This document shows, one piece after another, positions 21,491 through 32,250 of a stretch of 64,000 nt of DNA; positions within the stretch are counted from its first letter, which is position 1; each line of letters starts with the position of its first letter. Source of the DNA: Ailurus styani (taxonomy: Eukaryota > Chordata > Mammalia > Carnivora > Ailuridae); NCBI GenBank assembly GCA_002007465.1, contig LNAC01000740.1, positions 449,513 to 513,512 on the forward strand, read 5' to 3'. The notes under the pieces were generated by a model. That model had not been told where the DNA came from and did no database searches. It worked only from the letters and a program-made list of their open reading frames with translations. Both the position numbers and the translations under genes were made by a program.

Positions 21491-22145
21491 CACAAAGTTA
21501 ATAGGAAGGGCAAAGCCAAATTGGAATCACCAGGAATTCTCTGTTCTGTTCATCTCTGCATTTACTACCTGGTAACACTGAGCCATCTTGTCTCGCTCCA
21601 GCCGAGCTCGTCTGTCCCACTCCACTCCTGCCTATCAAGGATGATGTTTTATTTATTCTACACGTCATGCTTTTTCTAGTTCACCTTTAAGATCTTTATA
21701 ATTGACCTTTGACTTTTAAAGACACATACATTTGACTCAGCAATTGCATTTCTAGGAATTTATCTCACATCTAACCTCATACAAGCACGCAAGTCATCCT
21801 GTTCCACCTCAGCCTCTGTTGAATCTTCATACATGCTTCCTGTCCTCAGTAGCACTTGAGCAGAGACTGCGTCTTGCTGCCATTATTTCACTGTGGCCAG
21901 GAGTCGTGTCCCCCTCCAACAACTTAGGCAACTGCCTGCTTCTTTGCCTAAATTGCAGTGTATTGGAGACATTTGCACAATAGCTGATTTTATCCCCTTG
22001 CAGTTTTCTTCTTTTGAACTCCTGTTCCCTTACAGAAATCTTTGTCTTCCCATTTGCCAATATCTCAAACAGTTATACTTTTTACATTGTATTTTTTAGA
22101 TATTTAGATAATTAAACATATATGCATGTGCTGGTGGTATCTCTA
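21491..22145. other. Unassigned sequence
   Basis: No confident repeat or exon. Frames at 21827-22099 on both strands overlap each other and have no supporting features. Confidence 0.45.
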
Positions 22146-22262
22146 CTTGGCTGCACACTACAATCATCTCAGAAGCTTTGTAAACTACTAATGCCTGGTC
22201 ACACCCCCAGGGATTCTGAGACAGTTTGTCTAGAGTGAGGCATAGCATCAGAATTTTGTTTT
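22146..22262 (-). mobile_element. MER5-type hAT fragment
   Basis: 'gctgcacactacaatcatct', 'aatgcctggtcacaccccca', 'gggattctgagacagtttgt' resemble the MER5/Charlie internal sequence. Orientation is my best reading. Confidence 0.7.
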
Positions 22263-22264
22263 AT

Positions 22265-22625
22265 ATTTTTTAAATAACTTTTTAAAATTCCAGTATAATT
22301 AACATACAGCGTTATATTAGTTGCAGGTGTATGCTACACTGATTCAACATTTCTATACATTACTCAGTGATGATCATGATAAGTGTGCTCTTAATCCCCG
22401 TCACCCATTTCACCCATCCCCCTCACCCACCTCCCCTCTGGTAACCACCTGTTCTTTAGAGTTAAGAGTCTGTTTTTCGTTTGTCTCTCTTTCTCTTTGT
22501 CCGTTTGTTTTGTTTCTTAAATTGCATATATGAGTGGAATCATATGGTATTGGTCTTTCTCTAACTTATTCCACTTAGCATCATACCTTCTCAATCGGTC
22601 CATGTTGTTGGAAATGGTGCCCCTA
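22265..22625 (-). mobile_element. L1: Carnivore L1 3' UTR and ORF2 end, antisense
   Basis: 'ccagtataattaacatacag', 'tattagttgcaggtgtatgc', 'gattcaacatttctatacat', 'ctcttaatccccgtcaccca' are the antisense 3' UTR of carnivore L1s, followed by the decayed ORF2 tail ('ccacttagcatcataccttc'). Confidence 0.92.
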
Positions 22626-22663
22626 GAGTTTTACATTTTTAATAGAAAATCCATTTATTTAGG

Positions 22664-22777
22664 TTTTTTTTTTTAAGTTGGCACCATGCCCTACGTGGAG
22701 CTCAACGTGGGGCTTGAACCCATGACCCTGAGATCAAGGGTCAGATGCTTAACTGACTGAGCCACCCAGGCATCCCT
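22664..22777 (-). mobile_element. SINEC: Can-SINE, short poly(A) variant, antisense
   Basis: 'ttttttttttttaagttggc' leads directly to 'ccctacgtggagctcaacgt' and 'actgagccacccaggcatcc', lacking the CT tract. Same tail class as 9468 and 50493. Confidence 0.9.
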
Positions 22778-23779
22778 CCAAATTTAATAAACACAAGCTA
22801 CCTCCCCTACAATTTTATTGCCTTTCTTTATTTTTAGTTGTTCCAACTTTATGCATTTCTTTTTTTAAAAAATTAAATTTTCCACTTTTAGTCTTTTCAC
22901 AGAAACTTTTAATAGAAACATAAAAATTTTAAAGAGGCAGTGAAAAATCAGTTTCCTACTCTGGTTTCACAGGCAGGCAATTACCTCTCCTAAGCAGCAA
23001 CTCCTGTCTGTTTCTTAAGGTTCCTTCCAAAGTATTTTGGTTTTTGCTTTCAAAATAACTAACTCCTTTCTTAAAAAAAAAAAAAAAGTTTCTCTAGGTT
23101 TCTTTGGTTGTTTCTCAGTGCTATTAGTTGTGTGCTTAGTTTTTATTTTTCTTTCTTGACAGTACTCAGAGCAATGTTTGTCTTCTGTTCGTTATCCATA
23201 GACACCTTGTGTGGTGATTTTGTAACATTTTCTAACTTCATTATTGTCATCAGAGCTTATCTCTTCCAAGCAGAATATTGTTGGATTTTGTCTTCTGTTC
23301 AACCAGTCTTGAAGATTCTATGGCTTACACCTAAATTTATCCTCTTTAATTCATGGTTGCTGTTGCATTTGTTATATTTTCTATATATACCTTGTCTCTT
23401 GATTTTTGTATTTCTCAGTTGTCACTTTTCTGTTACACCTCCTGTCTTGGGGAAACGTTTTTCTTTCCTTTTAACTTTTAAACAAATTTTAAAGGTGAAC
23501 AATCTTTTGAGTTTTCTTAGTGCCAGAAATAACATTTGTTTCTATATTTGTTTACTATCATCAAAGCAAAAGCAGGAACTTTCCTTTCCTTCCTTATAAG
23601 GAAACTCAGTTTCTCCCTGTTTTGGCATCCCCTCTCCCTATTCCTTATCTACCCCCTTATTTTTTCCTTTCACATTTTGCAATTTGTTCTGTGATGTGTA
23701 CTCATTCTTCTGGGCTTCAGCCTGGTACTCATAAGTATTTTGCTACTCCTGAATTCAGTTAGTTAATGACCACTGAGAC
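22778..23779. other. Unassigned T-rich sequence
   Basis: Strongly T-rich on the + strand. The 163-codon frame at 23108-23599 is hydrophobic and dominated by F, L, S and I, which T-rich DNA gives by default. No domain was recognised and I do not call it a gene. Confidence 0.5.
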
Positions 23780-24890
23780 GTCACTCTGAGCTGGAGGGTC
23801 GCTGATGTAGGTGCAGGAGGTACGGCGATAGAGGTGGTTCTGGCCCTGCCCTCAAGGTCCCCTTTCTGGCTGAGGAGGTGGCACACATGCAGACTAACAA
23901 TGGCAAAAGACGTGATGTGTCAGGTGTCCTGGAGACACGGAGGGAGGGAGGGGGTTATGGATGGAGGGAGTCGTGTTTGGTGAGTCGGCAAAGGCCTCCT
24001 GGGAGCTGCTGCTACCGTACAGTAGAGCTTTGTGAGATAAGGATAAAGCAAAAGGGCTAGGGCCTGAAGGTGCCCAAGTTCGTTGCCCAGGTTCGTCAAA
24101 GCCTGGCTGGAGATGAGACTGAACAAAGGGGTGTCGGGCCACATTGTGAAGCGCCTCAAGTGCTTGACCAACAGGTTTCCATTTGGACGCTGTGAGCTGT
24201 GTCACGGAGGCTTTAAAGCAGGGGAGTACCGTGCTCAAGTTTGTTTTTAGGAAGATAACTCTGGCTGTGGGGTGAAGCACGGACTGCAGGAAGTCAGTTA
24301 AGCTGCCCTGGCAGTCGTCCAGGGAAGAGGTGATGGGAACTTGAGCAAGGTGGTAGCAGTGGTGATGGAGAAGAGAACATGAGGCGTTTTGAAACAGTGT
24401 CTAAAAACGCTAGCATCTGACTCAGGTGAGGCTGGGAATGAGAGGATGACTGAGAGGGGTTTGTCGGTTTGCTTTAGGGAAGGTGACAGCAGATGGTGGA
24501 AATATTGGCCAACTTACAGAGCGGGGTAGAGGATGCTGAGGGGATTGCAGAGACTCATTTGGAGAGAGACAAAGAAGAGTTTATTTTAGGATTTGTTGAA
24601 TTTAAGAACCCCTGAAGAGATCTAGGGAAACACATCTAGGGGCATTTGGAAACATGGGTCAGAAAGTCAGGGGTAGGATGTGAGGGCTGGAGATAAAGGG
24701 GTGGGACATGCTTGCTCCAAGGATGTCAGAGTCATGAGAATAGACATAAACCCACAGGTAAAACATGTAGACAGAAAATGAAGAGCTTAGGATGGTCTCT
24801 GGGCAAAGACCGGTTCTTTATGTGCAGGAAATTGAGACGTACTAAGCACTGTAGTACAGGTCCCACACAGGGTGGCAAGAGCTTTTTCAG
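23780..24890 (-). mobile_element. Long L2 fragment, antisense
   Basis: 'tggccctgccctcaaggtcc', 'ggcaaaggcctcctgggag', 'ggccacattgtgaagcgcct', 'ggaagataactctggctgtg', 'tggcagtcgtccagggaaga', 'ggtggtagcagtggtgatgg' follow the antisense L2 sequence in order over about 1.1 kb. Parts past 24600 are less certain. Confidence 0.8.
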
Positions 24891-24990
24891 ATGACTTCCT
24901 TTATCTTCTCTGTAGCCTGTGTATGGAAATTATTGCTACTCTACTTTGTGGGCCAGAAGACTATGATTCTATGGCATCATTACTTAGCTA
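24891..24990 (+). mobile_element. L2/MIR-like fragment
   Basis: 'cagatgacttcctttatctt' and 'attacttagctaataaatgg' resemble the diverged L2/MIR-family 'aactcatttaatcctcac ... cacagctagtaagtgg' segment. Confidence 0.5.
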
Positions 24991-25777
24991 ATAAATGGGA
25001 TTGCAAACAGACCAGAATGCCAAATTGATGCTAGAGGAAGAAGTAGGGAGAAATAGAAAAGAGCCAAGAGGAAGAGATGATTTCCTACAAGGCCAGTGGC
25101 CAGTGGCCAGCAGTGGCCACCCAGAGGTCCACAGGATAAGAAGAAGCCAAGCCACTGGTTTTCTCAATGAGAGAACTGGTAGCGATGCGAGCATGCCCAG
25201 TTCCCACAGAGTTCCTAAGTCGGCTCACACTAGAGTCAGGAGGGGCTGAGGAGATGCAGGTGGCTGTTGACTACAGTTTTTGGAGATGGCTCAGTGGCAG
25301 AGGAGTGACAGGACACCTGGTCTGCGGGGTGGCATCATTTTGTTTGTTTACAGGTGACAGCTTGAAGTATTTTGGTGTGCTCATCTTCCCCCCCGCCCCC
25401 CTTTGAGGTCTTATATCTTACATCGCCTTGTTTCTGGGCTTCTGCTACCAAAAAAAAAAAAAAAGAATTAAAACTCTGCTGGATTCCCTGTCATATAATC
25501 TGCTTGTTCATCTTGTTTTCTTGGAGTTCTTTTTTTCTTTCCTTCTACACACTGCTTTCAGATATTTCCAGACTGCGTCTTAGTGACCCTCTTTGATCAC
25601 TAATTACGTGAGATCCTGGGAATTCCTCCTTGTTTCTTCTCTGAGGTCTGTCCATTCTGGAAGTGGTTTCCTTCTGTCATTTGAATCTTTTGTTCAATTC
25701 AGCTTTGTCGAGAACTCTAATTCATGGCCTGTGCCTCTCTTCTGGATGATAATTTGTTCTTGTACTCCTTGACAACA
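24991..25777. other. Unassigned sequence
   Basis: Contains a direct repeat 'ggccagtggccagtggccag' at 25091-25110 and a poly(A) run at 25449-25464 with no SINE attached. No gene signal. Confidence 0.5.
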
Positions 25778-26040
25778 GGAGAGCCTAGTGCTAAGAGCAT
25801 GTGCTCTGGAACTCGGCTTGCCTGGGTTCAAATCCTGGTTCTACCAGCTGCTAGCAGCTGGGTGACCTTGGGAGTTACCTAGCCTTTTTGTGCTAGTTTC
25901 TTCACCCATAACTGGAGGCAATAATAATACCTACTGCCAAGGGTTGTGATGAGGAGTAAATGAGCTAGAGCATCTGAAGTGCTCAGAATGAACGACGTCC
26001 ACTGCATGTCGTGTGCTCAGTGCTTGTTAGCTGCTCCTGT
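25778..26040 (+). mobile_element. MIR, near full length
   Basis: tRNA-derived head 'tgctaagagcatgtgctctg', B-box region 'gcctgggttcaaatcctggt', core 'agctgctagcagctgggtga', 3' part 'taataataatacctactgcc' and 'gtgatgaggagtaaatgagc'. The best preserved MIR in the window. Confidence 0.95.
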
Positions 26041-26203
26041 TACTGCTGCTGCTGTTGTCCTGGGGGTACAGGAGACACGACCTTTTCCGGATTGTCATTT
26101 GAACCACACAAATAAATGATACATTGATAGACTGTTGGAGCCTTACTTGAAAAACTAGAGACAGATAAATTCTGGGAGCAAGGTAGCATTTCCCCGAGTT
26201 TTT

Positions 26204-26401
26204 TTTTTTTTTTTTTTTTATTCATTTGACACAGAGAGAGAGATTACAAGTAGGCAGAGAGGCAGGCAGAGAGAGAGGAGAGAGGAGGAAGCAGGCTCCC
26301 TGCTGAGCAGAGAGCCCGACGCGGGCCTCGATCCCAGGACCCTGGGATCATGACCTGAGCCGAAGGCAGCGGCTTTAACCCACTGAGCCACCCAGGCGCC
26401 C
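26204..26401 (-). mobile_element. SINEC: Can-SINE, young type, antisense
   Basis: Musteloid body 'tacaagtaggcagagaggc'. Perfect 13-bp target duplication TCCCCGAGTTTTT at 26191-26203 and 26402-26414. A long T run (about 25) begins within the target. Confidence 0.97.
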
Positions 26402-26414
26402 TCCCCGAGTTTTT

Positions 26415-26745
26415 AAGGAATTCAGCAATGAACAACTTTAACCTTGGTCCAGGTGTGGCATCTGGAGTTGCAGATGTCCACTGTGTGACCTCACCCTCCC
26501 CAGTGGGGAGGCTTGGATTGCTTTCTCTTAAATACAGGCTATGAAATTTTTATTTCTACCTTACTGAATAGTTCTTCCAAAAAATTGTCACTTAATTTTG
26601 CTTACCCCATCTGCAAATAACAGAAGCTGGCCAAGCAGCACACAAGAGTGAGTGACTTGCCTAAGTCCATGGTGGGGTTGGGATTTAAGTCCATAGTCCC
26701 TGACTTCAGTGGTATTAAAAGAGGAGAAAAATTTCACTTTGATTG
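26415..26745. other. Mostly unassigned; L2/MIR-like end
   Basis: 26415-26580 is unassigned. 26620-26720 ('gagtgacttgcctaagtcca', 'gggttgggatttaagtccat') resembles the L2/MIR-family 'aacttgcccaaggtcacac ... gattcgaacccagg' segment. Confidence 0.5.
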
Positions 26746-26780
<35 letters not shown>

Positions 26781-26821
26781 CACATATACATATACATATA
26801 TACATATGTGTATATATATAT
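26746..26821. repeat. (TA)n/(CA)n/(TACA)n compound microsatellite
   Basis: TA run, then CACACACA, TATACA units and a second TA run. It produces meaningless tyrosine/isoleucine frames on both strands. Confidence 0.97.
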
Positions 26822-26863
26822 CACCTTGATATACAGATACGCCGATATATCAAACTGTAATGC

Positions 26864-27218
26864 TGTCTTAGTTCGGGCTGCTATAACAAAATACCACAGA
26901 CTCAGTGGCTTATAAACAACAGGAATTTTTTCCTCACAGTTCTTGGGGCAGAAGTTGAGATCAGGTACCAGCATGGTCAGGTTCTTGTGAGAGCCCTCTT
27001 TTGGGTTGCAGGTGGCCTTTTTCTTGTTGTACCCTCATATGGTGGGGAGGAGGGAGAGCTCTCAGAGGTCCTCTCTGTGAGGGCACTAATCCTATTCAGG
27101 AAAGCTCCACTGTCTTGACCTAATCACCTCCCAAGGCCCTGTCTCCTAACACTGTTACATGGGGGGTTAGAGTTTCAGCATGAATTTTGGGATGGACACA
27201 AACGTTTAGTCCACAGCA
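26864..27218 (-). mobile_element. Solo MLT1-type LTR (ERVL-MaLR), antisense
   Basis: Antisense MaLR LTR: 'tagttcgggctgctataaca', 'ataccacagactcagtggct', 'tttttcctcacagttcttgg', 'cttgacctaatcacctccca', 'ggttagagtttcagcatgaa' and the terminal 'tttagtccacagca'. No internal or coding part adjoins it, so it is a solo LTR. Confidence 0.92.
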
Positions 27219-27632
27219 AGTACCAGTCTCTAAAAGTACGGCTATGAGCTCTCCATGATGACTTTTTTTACAATGACAGAAAAATAAAACTCCTTGAACA
27301 AACAAAAGAGTAATAGCTAAGTGTTTGAATGACAGAAATAATAAAGTGAAAACGTATCAACTAATTTTCAAGGAAAGTGAGCAGTCTTGCGAATGAGGGA
27401 GACAATCCCTTAAGACAGAATTCACACCATCTCAAACTCTCAAAATGTTTATTAATTATAAAGGAAAGAAAAGGTAGTAACTTCGTAGCAGAGAAACCAC
27501 CTTAACCAAATGATCAAGGTCAACAATCACCAGTGATAAGACATACTGAGATCATGAACCCTATGATATGATGCACTAAGGAAAACACAGCATCATTTCT
27601 GTGGTATTATTGTCAGAAATGCATAACATCAG

Positions 27633-27784
27633 GGGGGATGGGTGAGATAGGTGAGGGGAATTAAGCCGTGCACTTGTCCTGATGAGGACAGGGTGATGTA
27701 TGGAAGTGTCAAATTACATCTTGTACACCTGAGACTAATGTAACACTGTGTTAACTAATGGGACTTCAAGTAAAGGCTTTAAAA
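27633..27784 (+). mobile_element. L1: Carnivore L1, severely 5'-truncated
   Basis: Only about 150 bases of 3' UTR ('ggtgatgtatggaagtgtca', 'acctgagactaatgtaacac', 'tgttaactaatgggacttca') plus poly(A). Target duplication AAATGCATAACATCAG (27617-27632) and AAATGCATAACCTCAG (27785-27800). Confidence 0.95.
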
Positions 27785-27866
27785 AAATGCATAACCTCAG
27801 TGTAATCAGGAGAAAACGTCAGGCAAACCCAAATCAAGAGACGTTCAACAAAATAACTGATAAATA

Positions 27867-28066
27867 CTTTTTTTAAAAAGGTTTTATTCATTTGAGAGAG
27901 AGAGAGAGAGAGAGAGAGCGCACAAGCTGGGGGAGGGGCCGAGGGAGAGGGAGAAGCAGACTCCCCACTAAGCTCAGAGCCAGATGTGGGAGGGATCCCA
28001 GGACCCTGAGGTCACGACCTGAGCCAAAGTCAGATGCCTAACTGACTGAGCCATGCAGGCGCCCCT
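27867..28066 (-). mobile_element. SINEC: Can-SINE, older type, antisense
   Basis: (GA)n followed by 'cacaagctgggggaggggcc'. 17-bp target duplication AAAATAACTGATAAATA (27850-27866) and AAAATAACTGGTAAATA (28067-28083), one mismatch. Confidence 0.96.
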
Positions 28067-28410
28067 AAAATAACTGGTAAATATTCTTAAGAAGTGTCAA
28101 GGACACAAATGACAAGGAATGATCAAGGTTCTGTCACAGGCTGCAGTAGACTAAGAAATGACTATGTACAGAAGGCATTCTGGATAGGATCCTGGGACAG
28201 AAAAGGGACATTAGGAAAAAACTTGTTCAATTTGAAAAAGATTTTTGGTTTATAGTATTGTATCAGCGTTAATGTCCTGGCTCCGTTCAATGCACTAGGC
28301 TGATGTAAGTTGTTAACATCAGGGGAAGCTGGGTCAGGGATATATGGGAACTCTACTGTTCTTGCAACTTTTCTATAAGTCTAAAATTAGCTGAAAATAA
28401 AAAAAGAGAA

Positions 28411-29465
28411 CTTTGACAAGAGTCGTCAAAGTTTTCTGTATTCTCCCTATCTCATTTTCTTTTCAGTAAAAATCCATCACAGGTTAGAGAAACAATTTGG
28501 TCCAGGGTAGAAACTGGGTTAAGAATAGGAAGCAAGCTTGGAGTTCTGTCCCCCGCTCGAGTGGGTAAATGAGAATGGTGGCTTGCCACAATGTTGCCTT
28601 GGGCTCATTTTGTGATGTGTTGAATTTCCCAGACCTTTCTAAAGCTATGCTGATCAGAGATTTTTCTGAAATTTTTATGAGGCCAAGTGGGCAGATACTT
28701 AGTGCAAGATACTGCATTTAAGGAAAAATAAAAATCCAAACCAGATTTACAGAGTCATGGGTCCAAAGCTATCAATTAGTACCCTGGTGTTCTCTGAGGA
28801 TACTATTGCCTCACTGTTCGCTGCTAAGACCAAAATGGGCTTGAAAATTGGTGCCCATCAAGGCAGAGATGACCAAACCCAAGGGGTCCTCTGGAAGCAT
28901 ATGTAGATGAAAGTCTCTCCTCGGTCATGAGGACGCAGGCAAGCTTTAAAACCTTGTAAATAGAAAAGTCATAAAAGCTAGAGGTTTATAATATGTTCAA
29001 ATGAAGAATGTTGCAGAGAGGCTGCAGACTGGAAGTCTGCATGGAGTCTAGGAGGATTTGGACTCTGTCAGAGTCCAGATTGGTCCATCCACAGGATGGA
29101 AGATGTCCCACTGGCCTGGCACAGACATTTTGGTTGTTGCAAAGCTGGGCTTGCTACATATGCGGGTTGAAAACCTTCTTTAGAAGCTCTAAATTTGTAC
29201 CTGATTAGGGATAACCTGATTTAGGGATTCTGTTTCCTAGATGCCCCAATGTAGGGAAAGGACAGCTTTGTGTAAATGACAGAAGAGAAGGCCTCCTGGA
29301 AAGCTCTACCCCCTCTAAAAATGAGGGGGAAGATCTAGTGTGTCTCCCCATTGAGTTTGGCTGGAATTAAACCAGTTCTGGCCCACCCAATTAAGAATCT
29401 CATAATCTCAGTGAACTAAAAAAACATTGTATTTCTGAACTTAGAAAGCTGGGGACTAGACCATT
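28411..29465. other. Unassigned sequence
   Basis: About 1.05 kb without a recognised repeat. Contains an imperfect short inverted feature 'gcagactggaagtctgc' at 29024-29040. Frames at 28484-28717 and 29008-29208 have no domain. Confidence 0.45.
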
Positions 29466-29600
29466 TTCAGTCAACAAGTATTTTGTGAGCATGCCGTTGT
29501 ATGCCAGGCACTGTGTTAGGCCCTAAGAATATAGCGATGATCAAGAGAGTCATGGTCCCTGCCCACATGGAGCTCACAGACCAGGAGACCACACCTCTGA
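29466..29600 (-). mobile_element. L2 3'-end fragment, antisense
   Basis: 'cagtcaacaagtattttgtg', 'atgccaggcactgtgttagg', 'catggtccctgcccacatgg' and 'agctcacagaccagga' follow the antisense L2 3' end. Confidence 0.85.
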
Positions 29601-30369
29601 GCCTGAACCAGCCCACCCACCTCCCTCATTCACATGGCTTGCTTTATACCAAGACAAAAGTTTACCCTTATATAATCCTAGAATTTAAAAACCTCTTTAT
29701 GCGTACTTTATTTTAATTTCCTTCCAACAGTGCTTAAAAGAAAAGGTGTTTTCTTGTATTCTTCATACATTTCATTTACATAACTTTGAATTAGTATTTG
29801 GTACCTTTAATCAGAAAGCACCATTTCCCTTCTCTGGACCACTCCTCCCAGGCTCTGATGTTGAAGATGCTTTGGGAAGGCTTCGTGGGTTTCCTCAGTG
29901 CTTATGGCAATCAGAAATATGTTTACAAGGCATCATGAGCTCGGAGAGGTGTAACTTGGCCACCTGGCAGTGTCCAGAGGGAGCCAACTCTTCTCTGCTG
30001 CATAGACATTTCTCCCTTCCTGAATTTAATCTCTCGGGTCAGATTCCAAGTTGAACCTCAAAGCAATGAACCAGCTAGAGTGGTGCTAACTAACTTGATT
30101 CCATAACACTGTTAGTAATGTCATGCCTGGCCCTCCTTCCAGAGGCTCTGGGCTTTCTTATTTAGTAGAAACTTGTCCTCATGCCTTGAGTTGGTACAAT
30201 ACTAATGATTATGCATTTTTAGTTATTCTGTTTAAAAAGTACAGTGGATAAGTGATGAACAGCATTTCTTATTTATCAGAGAAATCAAGGATAAGCTGTT
30301 GGTTGACAGTTAATTTGGAAGACTCACCTCTGCTAACCTGGTAGGGCACATAAATGGTCATTTTTTCAA
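29601..30369. other. Unassigned sequence
   Basis: No repeat recognised. A 102-codon sense frame at 29746-30054 has no motif, no clear splice sites and varied codon use. I treat it as chance. Confidence 0.45.
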
Positions 30370-30612
30370 AGTACTTTTTGCAGAACAAAGTCCACATTCA
30401 TCAGCAGACCTTTCCACCATCTGATCCTGATCTCTTTCCAGCCACAAATTTTCCAACCCACCTCTACATAGCTTCTATTACGCCCTAGTAGGCTCTGTGT
30501 ACCTTGTACTTTTGTATCGCCAACCCTGCTCTTCCCTTTTCTGCCTTCAATCCCCAGATCATCCAGTTCCTGCCCCCCTCCCCGTGAAGCCGCCTTTGAT
30601 CTTCTTATGGCA
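30370..30612 (+). mobile_element. L2 fragment
   Basis: 'gcagaacaaagtccacattc', 'cacctctacatagcttctat', 'ctgtgtaccttgtacttttg' fit the sense L2 segment running from 'aaagtccaaactcc' toward the 3' end. Confidence 0.65.
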
Positions 30613-30659
30613 TTATTTTGAGAGAGAGCGAGATACTAGATGCCCTCCTCTTTTTTTTT

Positions 30660-30760
30660 TTTTTTAAACAAATGATGAAACTGAGGCACAAAAAGGTTAA
30701 GAATTTTGCCCAAAGCAGCAAAGTGGTTGAGTTGGGATTTAGGATGCGAGCGAGTATCTT
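30660..30760 (+). mobile_element. L2/MIR-like fragment
   Basis: 'aaatgatgaaactgaggcac', 'aaaaggttaagaattttgcc' and 'gttgagttgggatttagga' are the common 'gaggaaactgaggcacagag ... cttgcccaaggtc' segment of the L2/MIR family. Confidence 0.75.
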
Positions 30761-30817
30761 ATACATGAAAGAGTCTTGGTCAGAGATTTCAACTTTGACT
30801 TTAACAAAGTTCATTCG

Positions 30818-31037
30818 GGGCGCCTGGGTGGCTCAGTGGGTTAAAGCCTCTGCTTTCAGCCCAGGTCATGATCTCAGGGTCCTGGGATCGAGGCCCGCAT
30901 CGGGCTCTCTGCTTGGCAGGGAGCCTGCTTCCCCCCCCCCTCTCTCTCTGCCTGCCTCTCTGCCTCCTTGTGATCTCTCTCCCGCTGTGAAATAAATAAA
31001 TAAAATCTTTAAAAAAAAATAAACAAAACAAAACAAA
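30818..31037 (+). mobile_element. SINEC: Can-SINE, young type
   Basis: Near-consensus sense copy with a C10 run in the body and tail 'aataaacaaaacaaaacaaa'. Perfect 12-bp target duplication AAAGTTCATTCG at 30806-30817 and 31038-31049. Confidence 0.97.
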
Positions 31038-31049
31038 AAAGTTCATTCG

Positions 31050-31555
31050 TTAGTTGTGTTACAAAAGAGCAAAGGTATTATTTGTTAAAAGAATTTTAAA
31101 TATTATAAATTATAATTGATCATTATATCTGCTACTGTCTGAATTCTATGTTGAATTTCCTTTATAATAATAATAATAGATTGGATGTAGAAGTAAAGGG
31201 TAAGGAAGAACTGAAGGTTACTTGGAGGGTTTCTTACTTAAAATACCAGAAAAAAAGGATTGGACCTTTTGTGGTAGGAAGGTTTATCATAGGGCTTCTG
31301 AATAAAGTTAAGAAAAGACTTTGAAAAAGACAGGGAAATGGTTATCTTTTCTTATTCAAGTTGTGATTTACCTGGTTCTTGGTATAATGGGTGATCTTCA
31401 GTTCTCTTCTAGACATTTTATTATGTGATATATATGTATATACACACACACATATACATATATACATATGTAAAATGTGCAGTGGATAAGTGGTATATAT
31501 ATAATATATAATGTGATTTAATCTTTTCATTCACCGGGCAGTCACCCTATTAAGG
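31050..31555. other. Unassigned AT-rich sequence with microsatellites
   Basis: Holds an (ATA)n run near 31166-31179 and a TA/CA/TACA compound repeat at 31426-31512. No gene signal. Confidence 0.6.
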
Positions 31556-31559
31556 TTTG

Positions 31560-32250
31560 TTAGCACATAGGTTGGGATCTACTTTTGTGGGTTATGGTTC
31601 CACTGACAGTTTCTCTTTAGAGCATTCGTTCTTACTAATTTTGGTCTGCTTGGTTTATCTGATGCAGCTGGGGCTCTCACTGGTCCCTGCTGGTGCTGAT
31701 GGACGACGGAGTTTCCCCAGGCCATGCTGTCTGGTGCCTCTAGGTGGGGGTAGGGAGTCTCTATCCTGCAGGGATGAACAGGACCTCCGGGGGCCCTGCA
31801 GGGAGGGAGAGTGCTTCCCCAGACTGTTTTATTGTCAGTGGGCTCCTGATTTATCTTTGTTGGTGCTGCCAGCAGAACTCCCATTCTCTAATGGGAAAGG
31901 ATGAGCTGACCTGGATTGCCTTCTGTTCCTAGGTTGGGGCTTGGGAAACACTGGGTCTTGGCCACCTTCTTCTGTTGGACTGGGGGTGGGTGGCAGTCAT
32001 AAGATGCTCTGCTGCTGTGTTGGTCCTCCAGGCCTGGGGTCATTGTTGGCCTTCCTTTTTCCACCTTTCGGACTTCTCCTTTGGTTGCCTCTCTTGTTAT
32101 TTCCCGGGGTTATAGTTGTACTTAGCAAGGAGGTTGGGGGAGAAACCATTTACATCGTCTTAACTGTGACGGTGTTTTATTTAACCATTTCTTTTTTGGA
32201 TTGTTCAGTGGTTTTGAAGAGGGAGTGCTGAAGACATCGTGACGGAGGGG
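31560..32250 (-). mobile_element. Probable old L1M fragment, antisense
   Basis: 'ttggccttcctttttccacc', 'tttcggacttctcctttggt', 'tatagttgtacttagcaagg' recall an antisense L1M-family segment seen widely in mammals. The 115-codon frame at 31557-31904 lies in the same stretch. Assignment is from memory and tentative. Confidence 0.4.

Larger units (their letters stand above)
27310..28410 (+). mobile_element. L1M 3' UTR, split by an L1 and a SINE
   Basis: Sense old L1M 3' UTR: 'gatcaaggtcaacaatcacc', 'caaatcaagagacgttcaac', 'aaaataactg', 'gaatgatcaaggttctgtca', 'gtattgtatcagcgttaatg', 'aacatcaggggaagctgggt', 'tctaaaattagctgaaaata'. Removing 27633-27800 and 27867-28083 restores the order. Confidence 0.9.

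Noticed and set aside
23108..23599. 163-codon hydrophobic open frame
   Set aside because: T-rich DNA gives F, L, I and S codons and few stops. No membrane-protein family motif, no splice support and no regular spacing of segments.
26588..26974. 128-codon antisense frame with an isoleucine/tyrosine block
   Set aside because: The block is the TA/CA microsatellite, and the rest lies in L2/MIR-like and LTR sequence.
26864..27218. Possible provirus next to the MLT1-type LTR
   Set aside because: No gag, pol or second LTR sequence adjoins it. It is a solo LTR.
31557..31904. 115-codon frame as a gene, with a 101-codon antisense partner
   Set aside because: Overlapping frames on both strands in a GC-richer stretch that probably belongs to an old L1M; no domain or splice context.
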